Notes: generated from the sequence alone by a model not told the origin. A stretch of 32,906 bases of DNA from an uncultured Thermomicrobiales bacterium (GCA_902806325.1 CADCWE010000083.1:1-32906), one strand, 5' to 3'; shown: positions 9,155-18,365, counted from the first letter of the stretch. Translations and numbers: made by a program.

Positions 9155-9247
9155 CCAGGGTCGACCTGGGCGCGGGCGACGACCGGTGCCGCCCAGACAC
9201 CGGCCGGCACCGCCCGCGCGGTCGCTGCCGGGTCGGACGGGACCGGG

Positions 9248-9253
9248 CATAAT
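9248..9253 (+). promoter_or_regulatory. Candidate -10 box (CATAAT) for the trehalose-6-phosphate-synthase-type gene
   Basis: CATAAT lies about 60 nt before the ATG at 9316. The hexamer 17 nt upstream is CTGCCG, a weak -35. It is the only AT-rich hexamer of this quality on the plus strand in the gap. Confidence 0.35.
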
Positions 9254-9315
9254 GGGCGCCGGAGATCGGCGACCGGCGGCGCAACGCAGCGCGGCGGGCG
9301 GAAGGAGACCAAACG

Positions 9316-10941
9316 ATGGTGACGACGGTGGCCGAGTCCGAAACCGCGCCGACGGGGGTCGACCAGTCCGAGATCGACCGCGTGCTCGAAGGGAGGACGC
9401 TGATCATCGCCTCGAACCGGGGGCCGGTCACGTTCTCGTTCGAGGACGACGGCACGTTCTCGGCCCGCAAGGGCAGCGGCGGCCTGGTCACCGCGGTCAG
9501 CGCGATCGCCCGCGACCGGCGTCCGATCTGGATCGCGGCGGCGATGACCGAGGGCGACCGGGCGCGGACCGAACTCGCCCAGCGCACCGGCGAGGGGCTG
9601 ATCAGCCCGCCGGGCGGCGGCAGCGAGTTCCGCCTCCGGTTCGTGGTCCCGACCGCCAACGCCTACCGTGGCTACTACAACGAAATCAGCAACCCGCTCC
9701 TCTGGTTCCTCCAACACTACCTGTGGGACACGCCGCGCTCCCCGGACATCACCGCCGAGACCTGGAGGGCCTGGCACGAGGGCTACGTCGCGGTCAACCG
9801 CCTCTTCGCCGAGGAGATCGTCGCCGCCTGCGAACACTGCACCGAGCCGCCGGTGATCATGCTCCAGGACTACCACCTGTACCTCTGCGGCGGCTTCGTG
9901 CGGGAGACCATGCCGGACGCGGTCCTCCAGCACTTCGTCCACATCCCGTGGCCGGACCCCGACTACTGGCGCCTGCTGCCGTTGGCGATGCGCCAGGCGA
10001 TCTGCGAGGGGATGCTCGGCAACGACGTGGTCGGCTTCCAAACCCCCGCCCACGCCCGCTCGTTTATGTACACCTGCGAATCCTACGTGCCCGGCGCGAG
10101 CATCGACTACGCGGGCCGCAGCGTGGTCTGGAACGGGCACCGGACCGAGGTTCGCGCCTATCCGATCTCGATCGACACGGCGGCGGTCCGCCGCGCCGCC
10201 TACTCCAAAGAGGCCCGCGCCCACGACCGCTACCTGCCCAACCATTGGAACGAGTTCACGGTGCTGCGGGTCGACCGGGCCGAGCCGAGCAAGAACATCG
10301 TCCGCGGCTTTCTCGCCTTCGACCGTTTTCTGGAAGCGCACGAAGAGTTCCAGGGCCGGGTCAACTTCGTCACGATCATGGTCCCGTCGCGGATGGACGT
10401 CGAGGAGTACAAGACCTACCTCGACGACGTCAGCGCGACCGTCGGCCGGATCAACGCCCGCTACGCCAACGTCGAGACCGGCTGGCAACCGATCCACATG
10501 ATCATGGGCGAGAACTACCCGCGCGCCCTGGCGGCGATGAAGTGGTACGACGTGCTGCTCGTCAACTCGATCATCGACGGCATGAACCTGGTCGCCAAGG
10601 AAGGCGCGCTGCTCAACGAGCGCAACGGCGTGCTGATCCTCTCCGAGGGGGCCGGGGCGGCGATCCAACTCGGCGACGACGCCCTGATGATCGCCCCGGC
10701 CGACATCGAGGGCACCGCCGAGGCGATCTACCAGGCGCTAATCATGCCGCTCCACGAGCGCCGCCGGCGCGCCGAGCGCCTGCGCCGGATCGTCGAGAAC
10801 GACGACGTCGGGATGTGGTTCCGCGAGCAACTCGGCGACATCGTCCGCTACGCGATCCGGCCGGACGCCGAGAACCGAGAACGCGGACTGGACGCCGTGG
10901 CGGCAGATCCGGCCCCAGTTCCGGCGACCCGCCCCAACTGA
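9316..10941 (+). CDS. otsA: Trehalose-6-phosphate synthase-type GT20 glycosyltransferase
   Basis: A 541-residue GT20 enzyme. Expected activity is transfer of glucose from a nucleotide sugar to glucose-6-phosphate, the first step of trehalose synthesis. Motifs in order: SNRGPV (about residue 33), RKGSGGLVTA (52), LQDYHLYL (about 184), HIPWPDPDYWRLLP (about 212), VDRAEPSKNI (about 315) with the Arg and Lys that bind the donor phosphates, and DGMNLVAKEGALLNERNG (about 420). The spelling VDRAEPSKN instead of E. coli-like VDRLDYSKG, and QDYH instead of HDYH, put it in a divergent branch that may also contain pseudo-glycosyltransferases, so the acceptor is not certain. Start fixed by AAGGAG 9 nt before ATG. 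No phosphatase gene (otsB) follows in the window. Confidence 0.85.
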   Translation: MVTTVAESETAPTGVDQSEIDRVLEGRTLIIASNRGPVTFSFEDDGTFSARKGSGGLVTAVSAIARDRRPIWIAAAMTEGDRARTELAQRTGEGLISPPGGGSEFRLRFVVPTANAYRGYYNEISNPLLWFLQHYLWDTPRSPDITAETWRAWHEGYVAVNRLFAEEIVAACEHCTEPPVIMLQDYHLYLCGGFVRETMPDAVLQHFVHIPWPDPDYWRLLPLAMRQAICEGMLGNDVVGFQTPAHARSFMYTCESYVPGASIDYAGRSVVWNGHRTEVRAYPISIDTAAVRRAAYSKEARAHDRYLPNHWNEFTVLRVDRAEPSKNIVRGFLAFDRFLEAHEEFQGRVNFVTIMVPSRMDVEEYKTYLDDVSATVGRINARYANVETGWQPIHMIMGENYPRALAAMKWYDVLLVNSIIDGMNLVAKEGALLNERNGVLILSEGAGAAIQLGDDALMIAPADIEGTAEAIYQALIMPLHERRRRAERLRRIVENDDVGMWFREQLGDIVRYAIRPDAENRERGLDAVAADPAPVPATRPN

Positions 10942-11068
10942 TACCCTTGCGGCATCGTGGCCTCAGAACGCCGGTGCGGTCGGACATCGTTCGTCTCGTG
11001 GCCGTCGCCTTGCGCGGTCACTCCCATCGGCCTAGGGCCATCGCACGCGACACCCCGGAGAACCCGCC

Positions 11069-11293
11069 ATGAGCGACAACGAACGCCGCGGATTGGGCAA
11101 GGTCGTCTACGGCGACGGCACCGACCGAGGCGAGGACGAGACCGCCCGGGCCAACGACGAGAACGGCCCGCTCGACGAGATCGGGCAAGCTTCCGAAGAA
11201 TCGTTCCCCGGCAGCGATCCTCCCGGGTACACCAAAGGCGGCACCTCTCAAGTGTCGATCGAGCCGGGGTCCCAGGCGGACGAAGAGGCGTGA
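11069..11293 (+). CDS. Small acidic protein with ESFP-SDPP motif, function unknown
   Basis: A 74-residue, very hydrophilic protein rich in Asp, Glu and Gly, with no hydrophobic core. It carries QASEESFPGSDPPGY near residue 41; I recall the pattern (A)SEESFPASDPP in many small unannotated bacterial proteins, but know no function for it. The composition suggests intrinsic disorder. The ATG has GGAG 8 nt upstream (CCCGGAGAACCCGCC). It lies 128 bp after the GT20 gene on the same strand, and could share its transcript or be separate. Possibly stress-related by analogy with other small hydrophilic proteins; this is speculation. Confidence 0.7.
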   Translation: MSDNERRGLGKVVYGDGTDRGEDETARANDENGPLDEIGQASEESFPGSDPPGYTKGGTSQVSIEPGSQADEEA

Positions 11294-11452
11294 AACAAGC
11301 CCAAGAAAAGACGCGGCAGTCTCCAATCCGCTCTGGAATCGGCCACATCCTCTGCGAGCTTCGCTTGGCTGCGAATCGAAATCGTGACGTCGCGGCGGGG
11401 TCTCTCATCCAATCCGCCGCGCCGAACTCCACCCCGCTCAGGGATTGACGAC

Positions 11453-13345
11453 CTATCGCGGTTCCCGCCACAACTTCCTCGTGTCCCACGTCTGCCAGAG
11501 CTTGTTCGGCTGGAACCCGTAGACGTCCGGCCGAACCAGCACCAGATCCTGCGGAAACCCGAACCACAGCCCGAACAGGTCCTCGTTCGTCGCGCGTTGG
11601 AGGCGGGAGAGGGCGTCCTTCAGCGCAGCGGGGTCGGTGGCGACCAGGGCGTCGGCGACGGCTTGATCCACGTCGAGATTGGCGTAGCCGCCGGGGTTCC
11701 AGCCCTGGGCGTTGACGCGGATGTCCCAAGACGAGCCGTAGAGGTCGAAGTCGGTGAAGCCGGCGTAGAGGTTGTAGGCGTAGGCGATCAGGTCGAAGTC
11801 GTGGCCGGTCTGCCAGCGGCGGCGGAACTCGTCGGCGGGTAAGGACTGGAGATCGAGCGTGACCCCGATCTCGGGCAGGTCTGCGGCGACCGAACGGAGG
11901 ATCTGGCGCAGTTCCGGCCGGGCGTCGTCGCGGGCGATCACGACCAGGGCCAGCGGTTCGCCGGCCGAGTTTTCGCGCACCCCATCGTCGTCGGTGTCGA
12001 GAAACCCGGCGGCGTCAAGAAGCGCGTTGGCGGCGGCGACGTCGCGCTCGGGGTTGGTGACGGTCTCGTCGTAGGCCCAGGGTTGGGCGATGGTGCCGGC
12101 GTGGTTGGCGTGGACGAAGCCGGCGAAGACGCGGTCCGCGTAGCGCGTCCGGTCCACGGCCAGGGTCAGCGCTTGGCGCAGAGACCGGTCGGCCAGCATG
12201 TCCGGGATCGCGCGGGCCGGGTTGGCGAAGTTGAAGGCGGCGAAGAGGACCGAGGCGGCGTCGGCGGCGTAGAGGCGCCCGACCTCGTGGCGCACCTCCG
12301 GCAACCGCGCGGCCCGCAGCGGCCAGACGATGTCGAGGTCGCCGGCCTTCCACGCGTCGAGCTGGTCTTCGCCGTCCGCGTCCGGAACCAGCAGCAGGCG
12401 GTCGAAGCGGGGCGCCCCGCCCCAGTAGGCGTCGTTGCGAGCCAACTCCACGCCGCCCTCGCCGGATCGCTCGAATCGCCAGGGTCCGGTGCCGATCGGA
12501 GGGGTTCGGGTCCAATCGTACCCGCCGAGCGTGCGGTCCCCTTCCGGCCGCGAGCGCCAGACCTCCGCATACTGGCTGCGCTGGAAGACGAACTGGTTGG
12601 ACGCGTTGAACAGCCACCCGCCGTCCGGTTCGGTGAGGCGGACCCGGACGGTGTGGTCGTCGAGGGACTCGATGTCGTCCATCAGCGCGAAGAGGTTGCG
12701 CACCCCGCTGTCGGTGTCGTCGCGGGCGACCAGGAACGAGAACCGGACATCGCGAGCGGTGAACGGGGAGCCGTCGTGCCAGACGGCGTCGCGACGCAGC
12801 CGGTAGGTGATCTCGGTCCCGGCCTCGTTCCAGTCCCAGCGCTCGGCCAACCCGGGGCGTGGCTCCAGCGTCACCTCGTCCATCCGGACCAGGGGATCGA
12901 GGACGCTGGCGAGCAATTGGAAACTCTGTCGGTAAGCGACCGGGCTGAGGTTGACCGGGTCGGAGGGGCCGAGCGGAAGGGTCAGGGTGCCGCCCCGTTT
13001 CGGCTCGGCGGACTCACGCGGCCGTTGGTCCCGGATCACCGTCAGCCGGTCGGCGGCGATGGGGGGCGGGACCGGGGAGGCCACCGGGGACGCGGCCGGA
13101 GTGCCGAGCCAGGCCGCGGCGCCGCGCCGAAGTTCGAGCCGGGATGACCCGGCGGCCGGAACGCTACTGCCGGTGCTCGAGGCGGCGTCGTCACCGCAGG
13201 CGGCCAAGCCGGGCAACGCGACCGCGGCAAGCCCGCCGATCAGGCGCCGCCGGTTGACGGCGTCGGCCCAGAACGGGAGACACCGGCCGCGTTCTGGCCC
13301 GGCGGCGGCGGCGGTCGGTGCGTCGTTTCGCGATGCGGCATCCAC
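11453..13345 (-). CDS. ABC transporter substrate-binding lipoprotein, family 5 (peptide/opine/nickel type)
   Basis: A 630-residue extracytoplasmic solute-binding protein. Near residue 30 is a twin-arginine-type signal, NRRRLIGGLAAVALPGLAAC, ending in an LAAC lipobox, so it is probably a Tat-exported lipoprotein. The mature part has SBP_bac_5 hallmarks: KRGGTLTLPL, LEPRPGLAERWDWNEAGTEITYRLR, WHDGSPFTARDV, PIGTGPWRF and the DLDIVWPL segment. Family members bind oligopeptides, sugars or metal chelates. The start is taken as GTG at 13345, with GAGGGA 9 nt upstream; an ATG 90 bp upstream would overlap the promoter palindrome. No permease or ATPase is adjacent, so it is an orphan or works with distant components. 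Confidence 0.87.
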   Translation of the reverse strand: MDAASRNDAPTAAAAGPERGRCLPFWADAVNRRRLIGGLAAVALPGLAACGDDAASSTGSSVPAAGSSRLELRRGAAAWLGTPAASPVASPVPPPIAADRLTVIRDQRPRESAEPKRGGTLTLPLGPSDPVNLSPVAYRQSFQLLASVLDPLVRMDEVTLEPRPGLAERWDWNEAGTEITYRLRRDAVWHDGSPFTARDVRFSFLVARDDTDSGVRNLFALMDDIESLDDHTVRVRLTEPDGGWLFNASNQFVFQRSQYAEVWRSRPEGDRTLGGYDWTRTPPIGTGPWRFERSGEGGVELARNDAYWGGAPRFDRLLLVPDADGEDQLDAWKAGDLDIVWPLRAARLPEVRHEVGRLYAADAASVLFAAFNFANPARAIPDMLADRSLRQALTLAVDRTRYADRVFAGFVHANHAGTIAQPWAYDETVTNPERDVAAANALLDAAGFLDTDDDGVRENSAGEPLALVVIARDDARPELRQILRSVAADLPEIGVTLDLQSLPADEFRRRWQTGHDFDLIAYAYNLYAGFTDFDLYGSSWDIRVNAQGWNPGGYANLDVDQAVADALVATDPAALKDALSRLQRATNEDLFGLWFGFPQDLVLVRPDVYGFQPNKLWQTWDTRKLWREPR

Positions 13346-13420
13346 CGTGGCGATTCCCTCGACGGCGTTCGGCCAGATACCGGGATCACGCGGGGGCAAC
13401 GGCGGGCGTGGCGGCGCCAG

Positions 13421-13447
13421 TGTATAGTGTACGTACACATTCCGCAA
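13421..13447 (-). promoter_or_regulatory. Promoter/operator region of the substrate-binding lipoprotein gene with 12-bp palindrome
   Basis: GTGTACGTACAC at 13427-13438 is a perfect palindrome. On the minus strand it sits between a TTGCGG (13442-13447) and a TATACA (13421-13426), 15 nt apart, which resembles a promoter whose spacer holds an operator. Transcription would start about 75 nt before the chosen GTG. The short spacer resembles MerR-type promoters, but no regulator gene is adjacent. Confidence 0.45.
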
Positions 13448-13561
13448 GTGGCCGTCGTGGGTCGCGTCCTGCTTCGAGACGCGGCGCGGTCGTCGGTATG
13501 TATGATAGTCCGACGTGGCGGGAACGGGTGCCCGGCGTCGACCGGCGGTGGGGACACGCGG

Positions 13562-16213
13562 ATGTCCGTTGGCGATGACGCGATCATCGGACCACAGCGC
13601 GGCGCGCCGCGGGCGCTTCTGATCGCCGCGCGATCGTCGGGGTACGAGCCGGTGGCCAGGATCCTGGCGGCGCGCGGCTACGATGTCCGGATCAGCGACG
13701 ACCCGGACGCGGTCGAGGTTGACGACCGGATGTCCGTTCCCGTGGTCGTCGTCGAGCACGCCCCCCCTGACCGCGATGCAACGACGATCTGCGCGGTTTG
13801 GCGCACCCGGCCCGGCGGGGCGGCGGCGGCGATCCTCGCCATCGTCCCCGCAGGCTCGGTCGCGGACCCGCGCGAACTCGTCGCGGCGGGCGCCACCGAC
13901 GTCCTGGTCGCGCCCCACGACGTCGCAATGCTGGAGACCCGCCTGTCGCTGATCGAGCGTCAGGCAACCCTCCGCCGCGCCCTTGTGGACGCGACCGCGC
14001 GCGCGGACCGCGAGGCCCAAAACGCGCGGCTGCTGGCGAGCGCGGCGGCCCGCCAGGTCCAAGAGCGCGATCTCCTCGATCGGGTACGGACGGCGCTGGC
14101 GCGCGAGTTGGACCTGCCGGCGCTCTACGTGACCGTGGTCGAGGCGATCGCCGCCGCGTTCGGCTACAGCCAGGTCAGCCTCTACCGCCTGCGGCGTGGC
14201 ACCTTGGTGCTCCAACACCAGGTCGGCTACCCCCAGGTGCTGGACAAGATCCCCGTCGAGCGAGGGGTGATGGGTCGCGTGGCGCGGACCGGAGAAGCGG
14301 CCCTGATCCCGGACGTCAGCACGGAGGCGTCGTTTCTCGGCGCGTTCGAGGGCATCACCTCCGAGGTCTGCGTCCCCTTCCACGACCGCGGCCGGGTCGC
14401 CGGGGTGATCAACGTCGAGACCATCGAGGGCGTCCGCTTAGGGGATCCCGATCTGCGCCTGATGACCGCGCTGAGCGAGCACGTCAGCATCGGGATGGAC
14501 CGCGCCCGGCTCCACGACCGCGTCCGCTCCAGCGAGCAGCGGCTGCATCTGGCGTTGGACGCCGCTGGCATCGGCACCTGGGACTGGCACATCCCGAGCG
14601 GCCAGGTGGCCTGGTCGCTCCAGGTCGGGCCGCTCTACGGGCTGCCGCTGGGCACGCCGGGGCTGGCGACCGAGGACTGGTTCAACCTGATCCACCCCGA
14701 GGACCGGGAGCGCGTGCGCGCGGCGGATCGCGTGCATCTCGAGCACGGCACCGATTACGAGGTCGAGTTTCGGGTGATCCGGCCGGACGGCGAACTGTGC
14801 TGGTTGGTCGGTTGGGGGCGGGCGGTCGAGCGGTCCGAGACCGGCGGGGCGATCCGCTCGGTCGGCCTGACGATGGACATTTCGGCGCGCAAACGGAGCG
14901 AAGAAGCGCGCGTGGCCTTGGAGCGGGAGCACGCGATGCGCGGCGTGGCCGAGGCGGCGCAGCGGCGGTCGGCGTTCTTGGCCGAAGCGGGGACCACGCT
15001 GTCGGGGTCGTTGGACCCGGTCGCCACGCTGGAGGCGATCGCCCGGTTGGTGGTGCCGCGGTTGGCGGACTGGTGCCTGGTCGACCTGATCCCGGACGCG
15101 GAGAGTGGGGACGAGCCGGAAGTGGTGGTCGCCCACGCCGATCCCCAGATCGAAGCCTGGCTTCGCCAAGCACGGCGGGAGCACCCGATCGATGCCGCGG
15201 CGAACGACGGCCCGGGGCACGTCCTGCGGACCGGGGTCGGCCGATTGTACCCGTCGCCGGCGGGATCGCTGTCGACGGTGATCGGCGGAGAAGAGGACGG
15301 CGAGTTCGCCTCCGGTCCGGCCGTCGGGTCGTTGCTGGCCGTGCCGCTGACCGCGCGCGGCGCGACGCTCGGCGTCCTGACGTTGGGCACGAACCGGCAA
15401 GACGGCTACGGGGCGAGCGATCTCCAACTGGCCGAAGAACTGGCCCGGCGGGCGGCCTTGGCGGCGGACAACGCCCGGCTCTACCGGTCGGCGCAGAACG
15501 CAATCCGGGATCGTGACCAGTTCCTGTCGGTGGCCGCCCACGAGTTGCGGACGCCGGTGACGACCATCGGCGGCTTCGCCGAATTGCTCGAACGGGAGAA
15601 CCGCGGCGGTCGCCTGGGCGAACGCGCGACCCGGTTCTTATCCCGGATCGGCGAGGCCAGCGAACGCCTGACCGGGCTGATCGAAGATCTGCTGGACGTG
15701 TCGCGGATCCGGCTCGGGGTGATGCCGTTGCGGCTCCAATCGGTCGATCTCGGCGTGCTGGTAGAGGCGGTGACCGAGCGATACCGGGACGAGATCGGAC
15801 CGCGCTACCGGCTGGAGGTCCTGATCGCCGGGGATTGTGCGGTCGCCGCGGACGCGGACCGGATCGAGCAGGTCCTGACCAACCTGCTGACCAACGCCGT
15901 CAAGTACAGCCCGGAGGGCGGTCCGATCGCTGTCTCGGTCGGGCCGGACGAGGCGGGGGTCCGGGTCTCGGTCGCCGACCGAGGGATCGGATTGGCGGCG
16001 GAGAACCTGGAATCGATCTTCGTCGCGTTCGGCCGGGCGCCGAACGCGGAGCGAAGCGCGGTCCAAGGACTGGGGCTAGGGCTCTCGATCTGCCGCTCGG
16101 TGGTCGAACGCCACGGCGGGCGGATATGGGCCGAAAGCGCGGGCGAACTGTTGGGGACGACCCTCCACGTCTGGCTGCCGTCCGAGCGGAATCCGGCGCC
16201 GCCTCCCCATTGA
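13562..16213 (+). CDS. Multi-domain sensor histidine kinase (pseudo-receiver, GAF, PAS, GAF, HisKA, HATPase)
   Basis: An 883-residue soluble sensor kinase with no membrane segment. Order: a receiver-like fold at about 15-140 (ALLIAARSSGYEPVARILAARGYDV) that lacks the acidic pocket and phospho-Asp (VVVVEHAPPDRD), a coiled coil, a GAF domain (about 175-320), a PAS_3-type domain (about 330-455; GTWDWHIPSGQVAWS, IHPEDRERVRAADR), a second GAF (about 475-645), HisKA with the phosphorylated His in AAHELRTPVTT (about 660), then the ATPase with NLLTNAVKYS (775), DRGIGL (805) and GLGLGLS (836). It senses cytosolic signals, probably small ligands. The ATG at 13562 is preceded by a weak GGTGGGG. No response regulator is next to it. 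A stable hairpin lies 8 nt after the stop. Confidence 0.88.
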   Translation: MSVGDDAIIGPQRGAPRALLIAARSSGYEPVARILAARGYDVRISDDPDAVEVDDRMSVPVVVVEHAPPDRDATTICAVWRTRPGGAAAAILAIVPAGSVADPRELVAAGATDVLVAPHDVAMLETRLSLIERQATLRRALVDATARADREAQNARLLASAAARQVQERDLLDRVRTALARELDLPALYVTVVEAIAAAFGYSQVSLYRLRRGTLVLQHQVGYPQVLDKIPVERGVMGRVARTGEAALIPDVSTEASFLGAFEGITSEVCVPFHDRGRVAGVINVETIEGVRLGDPDLRLMTALSEHVSIGMDRARLHDRVRSSEQRLHLALDAAGIGTWDWHIPSGQVAWSLQVGPLYGLPLGTPGLATEDWFNLIHPEDRERVRAADRVHLEHGTDYEVEFRVIRPDGELCWLVGWGRAVERSETGGAIRSVGLTMDISARKRSEEARVALEREHAMRGVAEAAQRRSAFLAEAGTTLSGSLDPVATLEAIARLVVPRLADWCLVDLIPDAESGDEPEVVVAHADPQIEAWLRQARREHPIDAAANDGPGHVLRTGVGRLYPSPAGSLSTVIGGEEDGEFASGPAVGSLLAVPLTARGATLGVLTLGTNRQDGYGASDLQLAEELARRAALAADNARLYRSAQNAIRDRDQFLSVAAHELRTPVTTIGGFAELLERENRGGRLGERATRFLSRIGEASERLTGLIEDLLDVSRIRLGVMPLRLQSVDLGVLVEAVTERYRDEIGPRYRLEVLIAGDCAVAADADRIEQVLTNLLTNAVKYSPEGGPIAVSVGPDEAGVRVSVADRGIGLAAENLESIFVAFGRAPNAERSAVQGLGLGLSICRSVVERHGGRIWAESAGELLGTTLHVWLPSERNPAPPPH

Positions 16214-16220
16214 CCGGTCA

Positions 16221-16248
16221 GTCCGCGGCGACCCGACCCGCCGCGGAC
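16221..16248 (+). terminator. Strong GC hairpin after the sensor kinase gene
   Basis: GTCCGCGGCG (16221-16230) pairs perfectly with CGCCGCGGAC (16239-16248) over an 8-nt loop, 8 nt after the kinase stop. No T-run follows, so it is either a U-less terminator or an mRNA-stabilising hairpin. Confidence 0.5.
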
Positions 16249-16589
16249 CCATCCGGAACGCCAAGGAGACCATCCACCGCCCGCAGCAGCGCGGCGGCGA
16301 CCTCGCCGCGGCAGATCCAGGGATCGGCCGCGTCCGGCCCGATCGGCCCCGCACCGTGGCGGAGAATCCACAGATCGGGCGACCCAACCGCGCCCGGCCG
16401 CATGTCCCGTCGTGGTTCCGGGGCGGTCCCGATCGCTCCGGTCCGTTGGTCACGACCACGCAGGGTTGTCCCCGGAGCGCGCGAACGACCGGCCGATCGC
16501 CCGGTGGCGGACGACGGTGATCCTCGCCCGCCGCGGGTGGCATGCATCACGCGAACAACGCGAGGGGATAGGGCAGAACGCGAACAGCG
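16249..16589. other. Intergenic stretch without a convincing gene
   Basis: I see no clear gene here. On the minus strand a short frame (16218-16403, 61 codons, ATG start, sequence such as DPWICRGEVAAALLRAVDGL) is somewhat protein-like but has a poor ribosome binding site and overlaps the hairpin. No repeat or tRNA is visible. The last 60 bases hold the leader of the next gene. Confidence 0.4.
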
Positions 16590-18290
16590 GTGGGACAAAC
16601 GGGCGTGGACAACGAGACTACCGACAGAACACGGCGGCGTCCCCGACCGTCGTTGGCCGGGGCGGCGCTGCCCGTGGTGGCCGCGCTGGCGACCGCCTGT
16701 TGGCTCGCGCTCCATCGCTGGTACGGGTTGCCGGAGCACGCCGATCACACCCACTTCGCCTTCGAAAAGGTTCCGGGCGGATTTCGCTCCTCGATCCTCC
16801 AAAACACCCTCTGGCTGTTCGCCGCGGTCTCCGCGCTCTACGCGGTCGGCTTCGCGGTTCTGGCCCGGGCGGGCAGATTGAGCCGGTGGGCAAAACTCGG
16901 CGCGCTCGGCGCGATGGTGGGACCGGGTCTGGTCAACCTTTGGCTCTACCCGGTCGGGGCGCTCGACGTGTTCAACTACATGATCGAACTCAAGCTGGCG
17001 TTCCACTTCGACGAGAACCCGTACCTGACCACCTTCGCGGCCTACCGGGCGGACCCGTTCGCGCTGCCGGCATTTTTGGTTGATGTCAAACTGTTCTACG
17101 GGCCGGCCTGGCTGCTGGCGACCGGGATCCCGGCCCTGGTGGCCGGTTTCGACGATGTCCTGCGCCTGTTGCTGGCGATCAAGGCGTTCAATCTGCTCCT
17201 GTTGGGCGCCATCGCGGCCCTGATCTTCCGCGCCCAGCGCGACCAACGGCGCGGCTGGCTGGCCGCCTACGCCCTGGTCGCGAACCCGCTGGTGCTGTTC
17301 GAGGGAGTCGCCAACGCCCACAACGACGTGCTGATGACGCTCTTCCTCGTCGCGGCGGTGATCGCGGCCCGCGACGGCCGGTGGCTGACCGGACCGGCGC
17401 TGGCGGCCGGGGCGCTGGTCAAGTTCTTCGTCCTGCCATTGGCCCCGCTGTTGGCGGTGGCCCACCTGCGGACCCGGGGCGGCCGGCGCGCGCTGCTGCC
17501 GGCGACGCTTGGCGGAGCGATCGTCGTCGTCGGGTTGGTGGCGCCGTTTTGGGCCGGCGGCGCGATGTGGGACGGGTTGAAGGAAGGCACGACCGAGTCC
17601 CAGGCGATGAACCACGTCTCGCCGTTCTCGCTCACCCAGCAACTCTGGCGCCAGGAACGGGCGCAGGCGGTGCCAGAAGGGTCCGCGTTCCGCCAGATGG
17701 AACAGCGATGGGAATGGGAGCGGCCGTTCCCGGAAGACGACCTGGCGCTGCTACGGCAGCGATTCGGGATCGCCTTCGCCGCGGTGGTCGCCCTGCTGGC
17801 GTTGGCGGTCTGGCGGGGGTTTGCCTTGGAACGGGCACTGGTGGTGGCCTACCTGGCGTTCGCGCTGCTGCTGACGAACCTCTACGCCTGGTACCTGATC
17901 CCGGCCTTCGCGCTTCTGGCGCTGCGGCTAGACCGACTCGGTGCCGCCTTCATGTGGATCCAGACCGGACTCGGGTTGGCCTACTACCCGGTCTACGTCT
18001 GGGCACGGTACCAATCGGGCTACGACGAGTTGGAGATCCACCTGTTCTTGGCGCGATTCCTGACGGTGCCGATCGTGGTCTATCTGGCGATCGAGACGAC
18101 GCGGCCCACCCTAGGGCGGATCGCCCGGTTCGCGTTGGGACGCTGGCGCCGGAGATGGCCGGACACGTCAGACGCGCCACCGTTGACGCGGGGGTTGGAC
18201 GAGCGCGGTCGCGGAGGCGAGGGCTGGGCTTCCGGGGGCGAGCCGCCGCATCGCGGCGGCGGCGCTCGGACCGTCGAATTGCCGCGCTGA
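16590..18290 (+). CDS. GT-C fold polyprenol-phosphate-dependent membrane glycosyltransferase (mannosyltransferase-like)
   Basis: A 566-residue integral membrane protein with about 11-12 hydrophobic helices. The first large loop holds YPVGALDVFNYMIELKLAFHFDENPYLT, where the Asp before FNY is in the position of the catalytic Asp of GT87/MptA-B-like enzymes; NPLVLFEGVANAHNDVLMTLF is another typical segment of this group. Such enzymes add mannose or other hexoses from lipid-linked donors on the outer face of the membrane. The tail after about 510 is basic and Gly/Arg-rich and likely cytosolic. The start is either GTG at 16590 or GTG at 16605, the latter with GGTGGG upstream. It has no same-strand partner gene close by. 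Confidence 0.78.
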   Translation: MGQTGVDNETTDRTRRRPRPSLAGAALPVVAALATACWLALHRWYGLPEHADHTHFAFEKVPGGFRSSILQNTLWLFAAVSALYAVGFAVLARAGRLSRWAKLGALGAMVGPGLVNLWLYPVGALDVFNYMIELKLAFHFDENPYLTTFAAYRADPFALPAFLVDVKLFYGPAWLLATGIPALVAGFDDVLRLLLAIKAFNLLLLGAIAALIFRAQRDQRRGWLAAYALVANPLVLFEGVANAHNDVLMTLFLVAAVIAARDGRWLTGPALAAGALVKFFVLPLAPLLAVAHLRTRGGRRALLPATLGGAIVVVGLVAPFWAGGAMWDGLKEGTTESQAMNHVSPFSLTQQLWRQERAQAVPEGSAFRQMEQRWEWERPFPEDDLALLRQRFGIAFAAVVALLALAVWRGFALERALVVAYLAFALLLTNLYAWYLIPAFALLALRLDRLGAAFMWIQTGLGLAYYPVYVWARYQSGYDELEIHLFLARFLTVPIVVYLAIETTRPTLGRIARFALGRWRRRWPDTSDAPPLTRGLDERGRGGEGWASGGEPPHRGGGARTVELPR

Positions 18291-18359
18291 GTTCGATCCA
18301 TCCCTTCGAGAACGCCACAGCCTCGGGCGCTCGTTGGTCGCCGACATGCGCCATCGTTC

Positions 18360-18365
18360 TATACT
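18360..18365 (+). promoter_or_regulatory. Candidate -10 box (TATACT) ahead of the PrsW-like gene
   Basis: TATACT is close to the consensus and stands alone in GC-rich sequence 145 bp before the chosen start at 18510. A TTGGTC lies 20 nt upstream, too far for a standard spacer. If used, transcription would begin near 18372, leaving almost no leader for a start at 18384 and so favouring 18510. Confidence 0.35.
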
